From the NCBI GenBank assembly GCA_023436765.1, contig JAEZHX010000153.1, forward strand, positions 1-15,233: a DNA stretch of 15,233 nt, read 5' to 3'. Made by a program: the position numbers and the translations under genes. Positions 1 through 6,494 of the stretch are shown piece after piece (within the stretch, counting starts at the first letter, position 1; every line of letters begins with the position of its first letter). A model generated the notes under the pieces. The model saw only the letters and a program-made list of their open reading frames with translations, was not told where the DNA came from and searched no databases. Source of the stretch: Bacillota bacterium (GTDB taxonomy: Bacteria; Bacillota; Clostridia; Lachnospirales; Lachnospiraceae).

Positions 1-290
1 AGCAGGAGATGCTAAAGAATGGCTTGGATCTATCAGCTGATGTTCTAAAGATATCCCATCATGGTTCGGAATACAGCTCCTGTTCAGAATTTCTTGATGA
101 AGTGTCACCCTCCCATGCTGTTATCAGCGTCGGAGAAGACAATGAATACGGGCACCCCCATGAGGTAATCCTTCAAGCATTGGCTGAACGGAATATCTCC
201 GTATACCGGACAGATAAACAGCAAAATATTATTTTTACTACGGATGGGAAGACCATATCCGTCAATACGGAGCCTTATCCTATGAATTAG
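1..290 (+). CDS. ComEC/Rec2-like MBL-fold hydrolase, C-terminal fragment
   Basis: The reading frame is open from the window edge (first whole codon at position 3) to the stop at 288-290, so this is the last ~95 residues of a longer protein. It contains a His-His-Gly-Ser motif (LKISHHGSEYSS) and the segment SVGEDNEYGHPHE. Both are typical of the C-terminal metallo-beta-lactamase domain found in the competence protein ComEC and in free-standing ComEC-like hydrolases. The end of the domain (VYRTDKQQNIIFTTDG) also fits. The missing N-terminal part would decide between full-length ComEC and a stand-alone secreted MBL protein. The DUF3006 gene that follows favours the stand-alone kind, because such pairs are common in Firmicutes. 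The ATG at position 9 is internal and not a start. Confidence 0.85.
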   Translation, partial: QEMLKNGLDLSADVLKISHHGSEYSSCSEFLDEVSPSHAVISVGEDNEYGHPHEVILQALAERNISVYRTDKQQNIIFTTDGKTISVNTEPYPMN

Positions 291-354
291 ATCATTTATA
301 TTACAGTGGCTAACATAAGCATTTAGACATCATACAGACACAGGAGGAGACATC

Positions 355-576
355 ATGAAGAAATTAGTCATTGACCGTTTTGAGGGCAGCTATGCCATAT
401 GCGAGGATGAAGCGAAGGCCTTCAGTAAGGTCCCAAAATATAGACTACCCCTCGGCTGTAGGGAAGGGGATACCTTGATTCAGGATTCCGATGGAATGTA
501 TCAGGTGGCAAAGAATGAGACCAAAGGAAACGAAACCCGAATTCGTGAGAAAATGAACCGACTATTTGATAAGTAA
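355..576 (+). CDS. DUF3006 domain protein
   Basis: A 73-residue protein beginning MKKLVIDRFEGSYAICE, the hallmark opening of DUF3006: a short beta-rich domain that starts with an 'iDRfEg..Avle' stretch and ends with a Lys/Arg/Glu-rich helix. AGGAGGAG lies just upstream of the ATG and fixes the start. The gene follows the MBL-fold fragment by 64 bases and ends 10 bases before the next start, so the three genes probably form one operon. DUF3006 has no established biochemical role. Its recurrent partnership with ComEC-like MBL proteins is the only functional clue. Family assignment is fairly sure, function unknown. Confidence 0.8.
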   Translation: MKKLVIDRFEGSYAICEDEAKAFSKVPKYRLPLGCREGDTLIQDSDGMYQVAKNETKGNETRIREKMNRLFDK

Positions 577-586
577 GGAGATCACA

Positions 587-1081
587 ATGAATGAGTTAAG
601 CTCGATGTATCCTGAGGATAAAAAAGAATGCTATGCTTTCATTCATGCACAGCTGAAAGCATTACTCGACGGTGAGACAGAAATAATCCCAAATCTGGCT
701 AATGCCTCTGCTCTTCTGGGACAAGCATTGCAGGAAATCAACTGGGTAGGCTTCTATCTGATGCGACGCGGGGAATTATTACTGGGACCGTTCCAGGGGA
801 AACCGGCCTGTATCCATATCCCGGTCGGAAAGGGTGTTTGCGGAACTGCTGTTTCGGAAGGCAGAACTCAGTTGGTACCCGATGTCCATGCTTTTCCGGG
901 TCATATCGCCTGTGACAGTGCCTCTAGATCAGAAATCGTTGTACCAATCCAATCGAAAGACCGCGTAATCGGAGTATTGGATATCGACAGTCCTATCCTA
1001 AACAGATTTGACGAAGAGGACCGCATCGGGCTTGAGGAAGTGGTTCGAATACTGGAAGACCGCTGTTTATGGGAAGAATAA
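587..1081 (+). CDS. msrC: Free methionine-R-sulfoxide reductase (GAF domain)
   Basis: This 164-residue GAF-fold protein matches fRMsr, which reduces free L-methionine-(R)-S-oxide in the cytosol and so repairs oxidised methionine. The family's three conserved cysteines are present: Cys75 (GKPACI), Cys85 (GKGVCGTA) and Cys109 (GHIACDS). Their spacing of 10 and 24 residues equals that of Cys84/94/118 in the E. coli enzyme. INWVGFYL near residues 51-58 and the end VIGVLDIDSP...F are also typical. The start is ATG 587 because AAGGAG lies six bases upstream, overlapping the end of the DUF3006 gene. An upstream in-frame start at 566 would lie inside that gene and lacks a ribosome site. Confidence 0.92.
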   Translation: MNELSSMYPEDKKECYAFIHAQLKALLDGETEIIPNLANASALLGQALQEINWVGFYLMRRGELLLGPFQGKPACIHIPVGKGVCGTAVSEGRTQLVPDVHAFPGHIACDSASRSEIVVPIQSKDRVIGVLDIDSPILNRFDEEDRIGLEEVVRILEDRCLWEE

Positions 1082-1126
1082 AGCCGAAAGTTCTAAGCTG
1101 ACTTAGAGGTTCTTTATAAAGTAGTA

Positions 1127-1365
1127 ACAGCGCCCTCAATACCTGAATGTTTATCACATCAATAAAATAAAAGAACAGCGTGTGATTATTCATCCACAAA
1201 GAGACCGCCATCGGTACTTAGGTTGTGGCAGATATATTTATCTGCCATCAACCTTATGTACCGTTATGTGCGACAATCGAGTGAGAACGTGTCTCTGGTG
1301 GATAATAATCACACGCTGTTTTTTTATCCAACATGTGATAAACAAATATAGTAAAAGGGCGCTGT
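1127..1365. repeat. 239-bp self-complementary palindromic element (MITE-like or structured RNA)
   Basis: The element starts ACAGCGCCCT and ends with the reverse complement AGGGCGCTGT. Matching blocks recur in order along both arms. GTTTATCACAT (1149-1159) pairs with 1333-1343. AACAGCGTGTGATTATT (1174-1190) pairs perfectly with 1304-1320. ATCCAC and GAGAC blocks pair further inward. At the centre, 1212-1263 forms its own hairpin (CGGTAC..GGTTG..GGCAGATA against its complement). No credible gene lies inside. It sits between the convergent ends of msrC and the zinc-ribbon gene, ending five bases before the latter's stop codon. A miniature inverted-repeat transposable element is the likeliest identity, but no clear target-site duplication is visible. 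In RNA it would form a long hairpin that could end transcription from both sides. Confidence 0.7.
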
Positions 1366-1370
1366 ACAAT

Positions 1371-1832
1371 TTAGTTTACTTTCGTACCGCAGTTCGGGCA
1401 GAATACCGTGTCTGACGGTAAACCGGAACCGCAGCCGGGACAGAACATATCCGTCACTGCTGTATAGGGAACTTCAATAAACTCATTCTTAGTACCGCAA
1501 GCAGGGCAAAAGGTTGAATTATTCGGAATCTCCGCACCACAGCTGACACAGCTACGCACACCTTTAATGGCAAAGATCTCTTCTCTGCATCTTTCGATAG
1601 CACCCTGGGCATTGATTACATTCTGGAATAGCTCCATGAATTCCGGTGCCGGGTTATTTCTGTTGGCTTCGAAATACAACTTTCCGATCTGTAGCTGCAT
1701 TTCCTTTATCATGTCTTCGTAATTCTTGACCTTGGAATTTAACTTCGCCAATTCCGTCATATCCTTTGCTTTCTTTGCTACGTCTTTACTTCCTGAGGAA
1801 ATCTTGTTCCCGATCTTTTCAAAAAATTCCAT
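1371..1832 (-). CDS. Coiled-coil protein with two C-terminal zinc ribbons
   Basis: A 153-residue soluble protein with no signal peptide. Residues 1-90 are charged and helical (MEFFEKIGNKISSGSKDVA..., then a likely coiled coil). Two zinc ribbons follow: Cys95/Cys98 with Cys109/Cys112, and Cys131/Cys134 with Cys145/Cys148, each in CxxCG...FCPxCGTK form. Similar proteins are common in Clostridia and usually carry no functional name. GGAGGG upstream of ATG 1832 supports the start. The gene lies 26 bases downstream of another zinc-ribbon gene on the same strand, so the two are probably co-transcribed. The likely role is a structural or protein-interaction module; I cannot name a partner. Confidence 0.8.
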   Translation of the reverse strand: MEFFEKIGNKISSGSKDVAKKAKDMTELAKLNSKVKNYEDMIKEMQLQIGKLYFEANRNNPAPEFMELFQNVINAQGAIERCREEIFAIKGVRSCVSCGAEIPNNSTFCPACGTKNEFIEVPYTAVTDMFCPGCGSGLPSDTVFCPNCGTKVN

Positions 1833-1858
1833 TCCTTACCCTCCAAAATCAGCTAGAA

Positions 1859-2545
1859 CTAGAAGCCCATAAATGACTGGTCATACAGGTACCATTTGGA
1901 ACCCACCTTAATTACTGTTACATTGCTTTCGTCTTTTTCGCTTCCCTCAGAGCCTTTGATCTTCATCTCCACTTCGATCTCATAGGCATCTTTAATGTTG
2001 ACCTTTTCATCATAGTAGTCTTCGACATCTTCCTCTAATGTCTCGATGTCATCCTTATCCAGCTTATCCTTATCAGTAACCTTATAAGATATCTTTATCC
2101 CTTTGCCATATTCATCCTTGAGGTCGTCAACCATGCCGTCCATCAATTCGTCCATCTCGTCCCCATAGTAATTTTCCATCTGGTCAGTTATGTACTCGGG
2201 AAATGCCTTCATCACCGTCTTAAAGCTTCCGCTTTCAATACCATCACATACATATTTGATTGGCTTCTCATAACCGGGAGTGGTGACTGCACCGAAAAGC
2301 TTAGAAAGTATAAATAAAACAGCCACAGCTGCAACACCAACTACTACCATACCAATGACCTTATTATTATTGGGCTTGTTCCCCTGCTGGTTGTAACCGG
2401 TATAGCCATTCGAAGTATAATTCGGCATAACCTGTTGTGTGTTGCCGGGTGTCTGTTGTCCGGCCGCCGCTACTTTGGTCCCGCAGTTGCTGCAGAAAAC
2501 GGTACCCTCCTTGATTTCTGATCCACAATTACTACAAAATCCCAT
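1859..2545 (-). CDS. Zinc-ribbon single-pass membrane protein
   Basis: A 228-residue protein. A zinc ribbon opens it (Cys4, Cys7, Cys18, Cys21), then a Gln/Asn/Gly-rich linker (25-60), one hydrophobic helix (about 63-85) and a very acidic outer domain (90-228). The outer domain ends in VGSKWYLYD, like the NTF2-like or DUF4878-type domains that often follow such an anchor. The layout of cytosolic ribbon, membrane helix and outside domain resembles the TcaA/YvbJ class of envelope proteins, but no specific function can be assigned. The ATG at 2545 is preceded by GGAGGT, and a consensus promoter lies 31-58 bases upstream. It is the first gene of a likely two-gene operon. Confidence 0.8.
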   Translation of the reverse strand: MGFCSNCGSEIKEGTVFCSNCGTKVAAAGQQTPGNTQQVMPNYTSNGYTGYNQQGNKPNNNKVIGMVVVGVAAVAVLFILSKLFGAVTTPGYEKPIKYVCDGIESGSFKTVMKAFPEYITDQMENYYGDEMDELMDGMVDDLKDEYGKGIKISYKVTDKDKLDKDDIETLEEDVEDYYDEKVNIKDAYEIEVEMKIKGSEGSEKDESNVTVIKVGSKWYLYDQSFMGF

Positions 2546-2575
2546 CCTATTACCTCCACATCTTTTGATAGTTTA

Positions 2576-2603
2576 ATTATACAGGATACGATAAAATTGT
2601 CAA
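2576..2603 (-). promoter_or_regulatory. Promoter of the zinc-ribbon gene pair
   Basis: Read on the minus strand there is TTGACA (2598-2603), a 16-base spacer and TATAAT (2576-2581), both perfect consensus hexamers. The -35 box overlaps the TGA stop of the kinase gene (2600-2602), so the two units are packed tightly but transcribed separately. The leader to ATG 2545 would be about 25 bases and carries the GGAGGT ribosome site. Confidence 0.75.
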
Positions 2604-3115
2604 TAAGCGCCAGACTGTTTCTGCCTGATAAGAGTGGTAATAGCATCCAAAACCTCCTCCAGCGACAGGCCTTCCCCGTCCACTGTCATGTGGGCATATT
2701 TCTCATAGAGCGGGCAACGTTCCTCATAAAGTGACCTCAGATTCTGTCCGCTTTTTACTACGACTCCCCTCTGTCTGATATTGCCAAGTCGTGCCTCGAT
2801 TGTATCGAATTCCAGCCTGATATATATGATAGTTCCGATCCTGTCTAAATGCTCCATCGCCTCAGGACAATAGACCACACTCCCTCCCGTGGCAATTACG
2901 GAATGTTCTGCGATCATCTCCTTATTTACTCGATTTTCTACCTTAAGATATCCCTCCAAACCTTCCTCTGCGATGATATCCTTAAGGAGCTTTTTCTCCT
3001 GCTCCTGGATTAGCAGGTCCGAATCTATGAAATTCATTCCCAGCACCTTCGCCAGCAGGACTCCGACAGTGCTTTTCCCTGCACCGGGCATACCGATTAA
3101 AATAATATTATTCAT
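2600..3115 (-). CDS. Shikimate kinase family P-loop kinase
   Basis: A 171-residue kinase of normal shikimate kinase length. Walker A is GMPGAGKST (8-16), followed by the DSD motif (31-33), an ATGG segment (75-78), a lid with RQRG (114-117) and EERCPLYEKYA near 131-141. Canonical shikimate kinase would phosphorylate the 3-OH of shikimate in aromatic amino acid synthesis. Two substrate-binding features differ. The Arg of the FRxxE motif, which holds the shikimate carboxylate, is Leu57 (YLKVE), and the third Gly of the GGG loop is Ser79. It may therefore be a divergent paralogue with another substrate. ATG 3115 has an AAAGGA ribosome site and its own promoter. No other aromatic pathway gene is nearby. 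Confidence 0.82.
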   Translation of the reverse strand: MNNIILIGMPGAGKSTVGVLLAKVLGMNFIDSDLLIQEQEKKLLKDIIAEEGLEGYLKVENRVNKEMIAEHSVIATGGSVVYCPEAMEHLDRIGTIIYIRLEFDTIEARLGNIRQRGVVVKSGQNLRSLYEERCPLYEKYAHMTVDGEGLSLEEVLDAITTLIRQKQSGAY

Positions 3116-3125
3116 TCTGTTTGTC

Positions 3126-3200
3126 CTTTCCTGATATGAAAAAATTATATCAGAAAGAGCTGGTATTTCAAAGGGATATCAGGAATATATATCAGGAAAG
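3126..3200. repeat. Inverted repeat flanking the kinase promoter (candidate operator)
   Basis: CTTTCCTGATAT (3126-3137) is repeated as a perfect 12-base inverted copy ATATCAGGAAAG (3189-3200). Two further partial copies of ATATCAG lie between them, near 3147 and 3177. The arms bracket the -35/-10 boxes, and the left arm covers the expected transcription start and ribosome site. This layout would suit a repressor binding cooperatively, but no regulator is known to me for this motif. Confidence 0.45.
3144..3171 (-). promoter_or_regulatory. Promoter of the shikimate-kinase-like gene
   Basis: On the minus strand: TTGAAA (3166-3171), 16 bases, TATAAT (3144-3149). The leader to ATG 3115 would be only about 20-25 bases. 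The promoter lies wholly between the two arms of the inverted repeat at 3126-3200. Confidence 0.7.
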
Positions 3201-3217
3201 TTACAGTTCAGCCTATA

Positions 3218-3241
3218 GTGGCAATTCTGCCCTCTTGCCAC
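3218..3241. repeat. Short stem-loop downstream of the lipoprotein terminator
   Basis: GTGGCAA (3218-3224) pairs with TTGCCAC (3235-3241) around a 10-base loop. On the minus strand it follows the terminator of the lipoprotein gene. It lacks a T-run, so it may be a backup processing or stabilising hairpin. Confidence 0.35.
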
Positions 3242-3248
3242 ATATAAA

Positions 3249-3291
3249 GGAGCACCACACAGGCTGTATCACATCAGCCGTTAGGTGCTCC
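3249..3291 (-). terminator. Rho-independent terminator after the lipoprotein gene
   Basis: On the minus strand GGAGCACC (3284-3291) pairs with GGTGCTCC (3249-3256). An inner stem GGCTG/CAGCC (3275-3279 with 3262-3266) is stacked within it, and CTTTATAT follows. It lies 22 bases after the stop of the lipoprotein gene and would end the EET transcript before the kinase gene. Confidence 0.6.
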
Positions 3292-3312
3292 CAGATCTAT
3301 TTATCATACAGA

Positions 3313-3939
3313 CTATTGTTGAAGTCCTTGTGTTCCAGTTACTTTGCTGGTCTCATCCATAGAGAACGTGGACTGAACCTGTGCATCCTTGAAATAGATA
3401 TTTCCTTCGATGACCGCATCAACCAGTTTGAAGTTGGTAGCGTTGACATATAAATCCCCTACGAAGGTTCCTCTCTGAATGCTGGCTTCCGGACTGTTAA
3501 TCGTAAACTTCGGAGCCGTCAGAGTAAAGCGTGCCGTTATATTACGGTTCTCATCCTGGGTATATAGAGCAACCTTACGCTGAATGATATCCTTTCCGGC
3601 ATCATCCACCTTGCCATTTTTAAACTCACCCTCTAGAGTAATATCCTGATTCACTTTCAGATCATTTAAGAGACATATGATCCAGGTTCCATTGGCACTA
3701 ATTGCATTTAAAAATGCAGCTTCATTATTAACGATGGATGCCGTGGTTACCGCATCCGTAACGCCTTCTGTCGGTGAAACGTTCGGTGGTGTTGTTACTG
3801 CAGGAGTAGACCCAGTCTCTTCTAACTGGACCGGGCTTGGGGAAGTACTATTATTATTCTCTTTGTTATCTTTCTTACCACATCCCGTTAACACAAATGT
3901 AAACAGAATCAGTATCGCCAAAATTACTTTTACTTTCAT
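3313..3939 (-). CDS. Lipoprotein, beta-rich, unknown function, in the EET cluster
   Basis: A 208-residue lipoprotein. It has a lipobox signal peptide (MKVKVILAILILFTFVLTGC, lipidated Cys20), a Ser/Thr/Pro-rich linker (about 24-70) and a globular part to residue 208. The C-terminal half (about 150-208) has short strand-like rungs with alternating hydrophobics (TFVGDLYVNATNFKL, AVIEGNIYF), suggestive of a right-handed beta-helix. I do not recognise the family. It has no ApbE-type flavinylation motif, no CxxCH haem motif and no FeS motif. AGGAGGAG precedes ATG 3939. It lies 95 bases downstream of the FMN transferase gene on the same strand and upstream of a terminator, so it may be the last gene of the EET block. 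An accessory surface role is only an inference from position. Confidence 0.75.
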   Translation of the reverse strand: MKVKVILAILILFTFVLTGCGKKDNKENNNSTSPSPVQLEETGSTPAVTTPPNVSPTEGVTDAVTTASIVNNEAAFLNAISANGTWIICLLNDLKVNQDITLEGEFKNGKVDDAGKDIIQRKVALYTQDENRNITARFTLTAPKFTINSPEASIQRGTFVGDLYVNATNFKLVDAVIEGNIYFKDAQVQSTFSMDETSKVTGTQGLQQ

Positions 3940-4034
3940 TGAAAACTCCTCCTTGTATGCATTGGTATACCTATGCCTACATTATTTCCAAAAATGTAAA
4001 AATAATTCAAATGATTGCACACCAACAAATTCTG

Positions 4035-5093
4035 CTATTTGCCTTCTTCAAGGAATGACTTAAAACCGGAGCTGAATTTATGCTCCCCATTTTTAAAGAT
4101 CCATACAGCCTCGGTATCCGGAAGGCTCTCTATCAATGCCAGCCCAGCTTCATAAGGCATATTATAGACAGAGGTAGACAAAGCATCTGCCATCCCGGAG
4201 TTTTGTGTGACAATAGAAACCGATGTAAAATAGTCCGATGGCATCATCGTATCCGGATCAATGATATGGTGGTATTTCACTCCATTTACTGTATAATACC
4301 TCTGATAATCGCCGCTGGTAACCAAGGATAAGTCCTTCAGTTTCAGAATATACAAATTCGTCTGATCACTTTCCATATCAGGATTTTGAACACCTACATT
4401 CCAAGCCTCATCACCCGGCTTACTGCCGATTGCTCGAACATTACCACCAACACTGAGCATAGCATGATCATATCCCTTTGCTATCATATCCTGTACAACC
4501 CGTTCCGTCGCATAGCCCTTTGCTATGGCTCCGACATCAAGACTCATCTCAGGATCCTCCAGATATACAGTCATAGCTTCCTTATCTATGGTCAGCTTAT
4601 TGATATCCATATGCTTGGCTTTCTCCTGCAAAAGTTCCATTGGTGGCAGCTTAGCATTCTCAGGATCATCCACGCCTTCCTCACGATAATCGTGCCATAC
4701 CTTCAGTACTGAACCATAAGCAATATTAATCTGACCACCTGTTAGCTCATCCGCTTCTTTTGAGAATTCCAGAAGATCAAGAATTCTCTGATCCACCTCA
4801 ACGGGAGCTTTGCCGGCATTGTCATTGATTGTTTTTATATTATTGATCCCTATATAATCGTGATAAATATCATACATCTGATGGTAGATTTCAAGTTCAT
4901 CATATACTGCCTGGGTAAAGTCAGCAAATTCTGCTTCGCTTTTTGCATAGCCAACGATTGTAGTTACCGTATCGAACAATTGCAGGAACGTAGCTTCATA
5001 ACGCTGCAGCTCCTGCTCCTTTTTGCTGCAGCCTGACATCATCACTGCAACCATATTTAATAGTAAAAGAACTGATAATAATTTTTTCTTCAA
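4035..5093 (-). CDS. fmnB: ApbE/FmnB family FAD:protein FMN transferase, lipoprotein
   Basis: A 352-residue ApbE-family enzyme that moves FMN from FAD onto a Thr/Ser of extracytosolic proteins, using Mg2+. It is membrane-anchored by a lipobox signal peptide (MMSGC, Cys22). Family motifs occur in order: LDVGAIAKGYA (185-195), SVGGN (214-218), TSGDYQRYY (259-267), HHIIDP (275-280) and DALSTS (303-308), which contains the metal-binding Asp and Thr. Length and layout are complete. The start is TTG 5093, chosen because GAGGT lies about eight bases upstream and the signal peptide begins there. Lying directly downstream of a PplA-like lipoprotein and the Ndh2/demethylmenaquinone genes, it matches FmnB of the Listeria EET locus. 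Its likely substrates are that lipoprotein and possibly the Ndh2 loop. Confidence 0.93.
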   Translation of the reverse strand: MKKKLLSVLLLLNMVAVMMSGCSKKEQELQRYEATFLQLFDTVTTIVGYAKSEAEFADFTQAVYDELEIYHQMYDIYHDYIGINNIKTINDNAGKAPVEVDQRILDLLEFSKEADELTGGQINIAYGSVLKVWHDYREEGVDDPENAKLPPMELLQEKAKHMDINKLTIDKEAMTVYLEDPEMSLDVGAIAKGYATERVVQDMIAKGYDHAMLSVGGNVRAIGSKPGDEAWNVGVQNPDMESDQTNLYILKLKDLSLVTSGDYQRYYTVNGVKYHHIIDPDTMMPSDYFTSVSIVTQNSGMADALSTSVYNMPYEAGLALIESLPDTEAVWIFKNGEHKFSSGFKSFLEEGK

Positions 5094-5190
5094 GATACTT
5101 ACCTCATTCTAAAAACCGATCAGGCGGTCTCACTTATTTTGACCATAAGCTATTCATGCCATCAGGCCTGACATTTATGAACTATCTATG

Positions 5191-5219
5191 AATGAATGCC
5201 AGCCTGGCAGGCATTCATT
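5191..5219. repeat. Stem-loop in the pplA-apbE spacer
   Basis: AATGAATGCC (5191-5200) pairs perfectly with GGCATTCATT (5210-5219), and the loop also contains GCC/GGC pairing. On the minus strand it follows the strong terminator at 5234-5261 and has no T-run. A third small palindrome, TCAGGCCTGA, lies at 5162-5171. The series may protect RNA ends or bind a regulator upstream of apbE. Confidence 0.5.
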
Positions 5220-5233
5220 ATTCATGTATAAAA

Positions 5234-5261
5234 GGGGAGTATTATGATATTAATACTCCCC
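5234..5261 (-). terminator. Strong terminator or attenuator between pplA and apbE
   Basis: A perfect 11-base-pair stem, GGGGAGTATTA (read on minus from 5261) with TAATACTCCCC (ending 5234), has a 6-base loop and is followed on the minus strand by TTTTATA. It lies 43 bases after the pplA stop. It should end most pplA transcripts and leave apbE to read-through or a separate weak promoter, giving much more lipoprotein substrate than modifying enzyme. Confidence 0.8.
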
Positions 5262-5304
5262 CCCTAAATATTCAGTTATACTTATAAACCCTGGTTTTGT
5301 ATCA

Positions 5305-6408
5305 TTACTGAGCGTTAGCTACAGACTTTTCAATTGTAGCAACGAAATCAGTAGCATGTACTGTTACGGAGCTGGTTAAATCAGCTACGCTGGGAACACC
5401 CTCAGTCATTGCGATTCCGCTAACCTCAGCAACAGTCTTGCCTGTTACATAAGCTGCGAATGCATTAGCCTGCTCATACCACTCTTTGCCGATACCGGAA
5501 GCCTTCTTCATGCCGTAAGCATCCTTAAGCTCCTGCTTGGTCTGGGGAGCAACTGTTAAATCGGAGGTGATAACACCGGTTGCATCAAAGTTAACGTTAC
5601 CCTGGGAAGCATCGATGATACAGCTTGTAATCTTACCGTCAGCATCTGTTGTTGTTACTGTATAATAGGAATATGCCTGTGCAAGACCTGCTGCATCTGC
5701 TGTTGCGTCCTTAGACTTTGCAATGTTGGTTGCAATGCCAAGGCCGAGCTTATCTGTTTCCTTAGCGCCCATATCCTGCGCGTTAGCAACAGCCTTATCG
5801 ATAGCGTCGATAAACTCGTTGATATGTACAGTAACGGAAGCAGTTAAATCTGCACCGGATGCTTTTCCTTCTTCATTCAGAGCGATACCCTTAACTTCGT
5901 CTACTGTCTTGCCGATTACATATGCTTCGAATGCATCAGCCTGCTCATTCCACTCTTTGCCGATACCGGAAGCCTTCTTCATTCCATAACCATCCTTAAG
6001 CTCCTGCTTGGACTGGAATGCTGTTGCTATATCTGTTGTCAGCTTACCTTCTGTAGAGAAGTTGACCTTAGTCTGTGCTACGTCGATGGAGCACTTTAAG
6101 ATCTTGCCATCCTGGCCAACTAATACTGCTACTACTGTGGAGTCCACCTCAGCAAGACCATCAGCATCAGCTGCTGCATTCTTGGACTTTGCGATAGAGT
6201 TGATTACTGCAAGACCGGTCTTAGCTGCTGCAGCTTCTGTTGTTGTATCTGTTGTTGCAGCATCATCCTTCTTATCATCTGCTGCAGGTGCAGATGTAGG
6301 TGCTGTTGTGGGGTCTGCCGTAGGCTCTGCTGCGTCTTTCTTACCGCAAGCTACTAACATTGACATTACCAGTGTTAAGCTGAGTAATAAGGCAATAATT
6401 TTTTTCAT
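5305..6408 (-). CDS. pplA: PplA-like EET lipoprotein with two flavinylation-type repeats
   Basis: A 367-residue lipoprotein: signal peptide with lipobox (LVAC, Cys21), Ala/Thr/Pro/Asp-rich linker (23-63), then two repeats (about 64-210 and 222-367). Each repeat runs from IAKSK..A.A.GLA, through KQELKD.YGMKKASGIGKEW.EQA.AF and GKTV.EV.GIA, to ADLT.SVTVH. DLTASVT (187-193) and DLTSSVT (343-349) sit where PplA-type proteins carry the ApbE target; Thr193 and Thr349 would be the FMN-bearing residues. In Listeria PplA is the surface flavoprotein that passes electrons to outside acceptors, and here the FMN transferase gene follows directly. Apart from the lipobox Cys21, the only Cys residues are Cys106 and Cys263, at equivalent places in the two repeats. 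AAAGGAG precedes ATG 6408, and a separate promoter lies upstream. Confidence 0.88.
   Translation of the reverse strand: MKKIIALLLSLTLVMSMLVACGKKDAAEPTADPTTAPTSAPAADDKKDDAATTDTTTEAAAAKTGLAVINSIAKSKNAAADADGLAEVDSTVVAVLVGQDGKILKCSIDVAQTKVNFSTEGKLTTDIATAFQSKQELKDGYGMKKASGIGKEWNEQADAFEAYVIGKTVDEVKGIALNEEGKASGADLTASVTVHINEFIDAIDKAVANAQDMGAKETDKLGLGIATNIAKSKDATADAAGLAQAYSYYTVTTTDADGKITSCIIDASQGNVNFDATGVITSDLTVAPQTKQELKDAYGMKKASGIGKEWYEQANAFAAYVTGKTVAEVSGIAMTEGVPSVADLTSSVTVHATDFVATIEKSVANAQ
5362..5850 (-). other. Paired candidate FMN attachment sites in the PplA-like protein
   Basis: The two seven-residue sites are encoded at 5830-5850 (DLTASVT, residues 187-193) and 5362-5382 (DLTSSVT, residues 343-349). 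Aligned with the canonical D-x-x-S/T-G-A-T target they keep the first Asp and last Thr but replace Gly-Ala with Ser-Val. Their conservation in both repeats, inside otherwise diverged sequence, argues for function. Modification itself is inferred. Confidence 0.6.
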
Positions 6409-6462
6409 TCTTTTTCTTTCTCCTTTGATAAATAGGTTAATGATTAGTTATCTTTATTCAAA

Positions 6463-6494
6463 TCCGGCCGGGTTTTTGCCGGAAGAATAAACCC
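6463..6494. promoter_or_regulatory. Alternative stem-loops in the pplA leader
   Basis: TCCGGC (6463-6468) can pair with GCCGGA (6478-6483). GGGTTT (6470-6475) can pair instead with AAACCC (6489-6494). The stems overlap and so are mutually exclusive. They fall at or just after the predicted pplA transcription start. They could stabilise the abundant mRNA, switch its expression, or be a remnant terminator after dmkA. Confidence 0.35.

Noticed and set aside
1093..1117. Separate terminator directly after msrC
   Set aside because: CTAAG/CTTAG gives only a five-base stem and the T-tract is poor; the large palindrome that follows is the better candidate.
1127..1365. Protein-coding reading of the palindromic element
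   Set aside because: The short frames on either strand follow from the repeat itself and lack ribosome sites or recognisable sequence.
3313..3939. EetA or a further flavinylated protein
   Set aside because: No Dxx(S/T)GAT-like motif and no recognisable EetA feature.
5723..6490. Plus-strand frames opposite pplA
   Set aside because: Both arise from the Ala/Ser-rich coding bias of the PplA-like gene on the other strand; no start signals.
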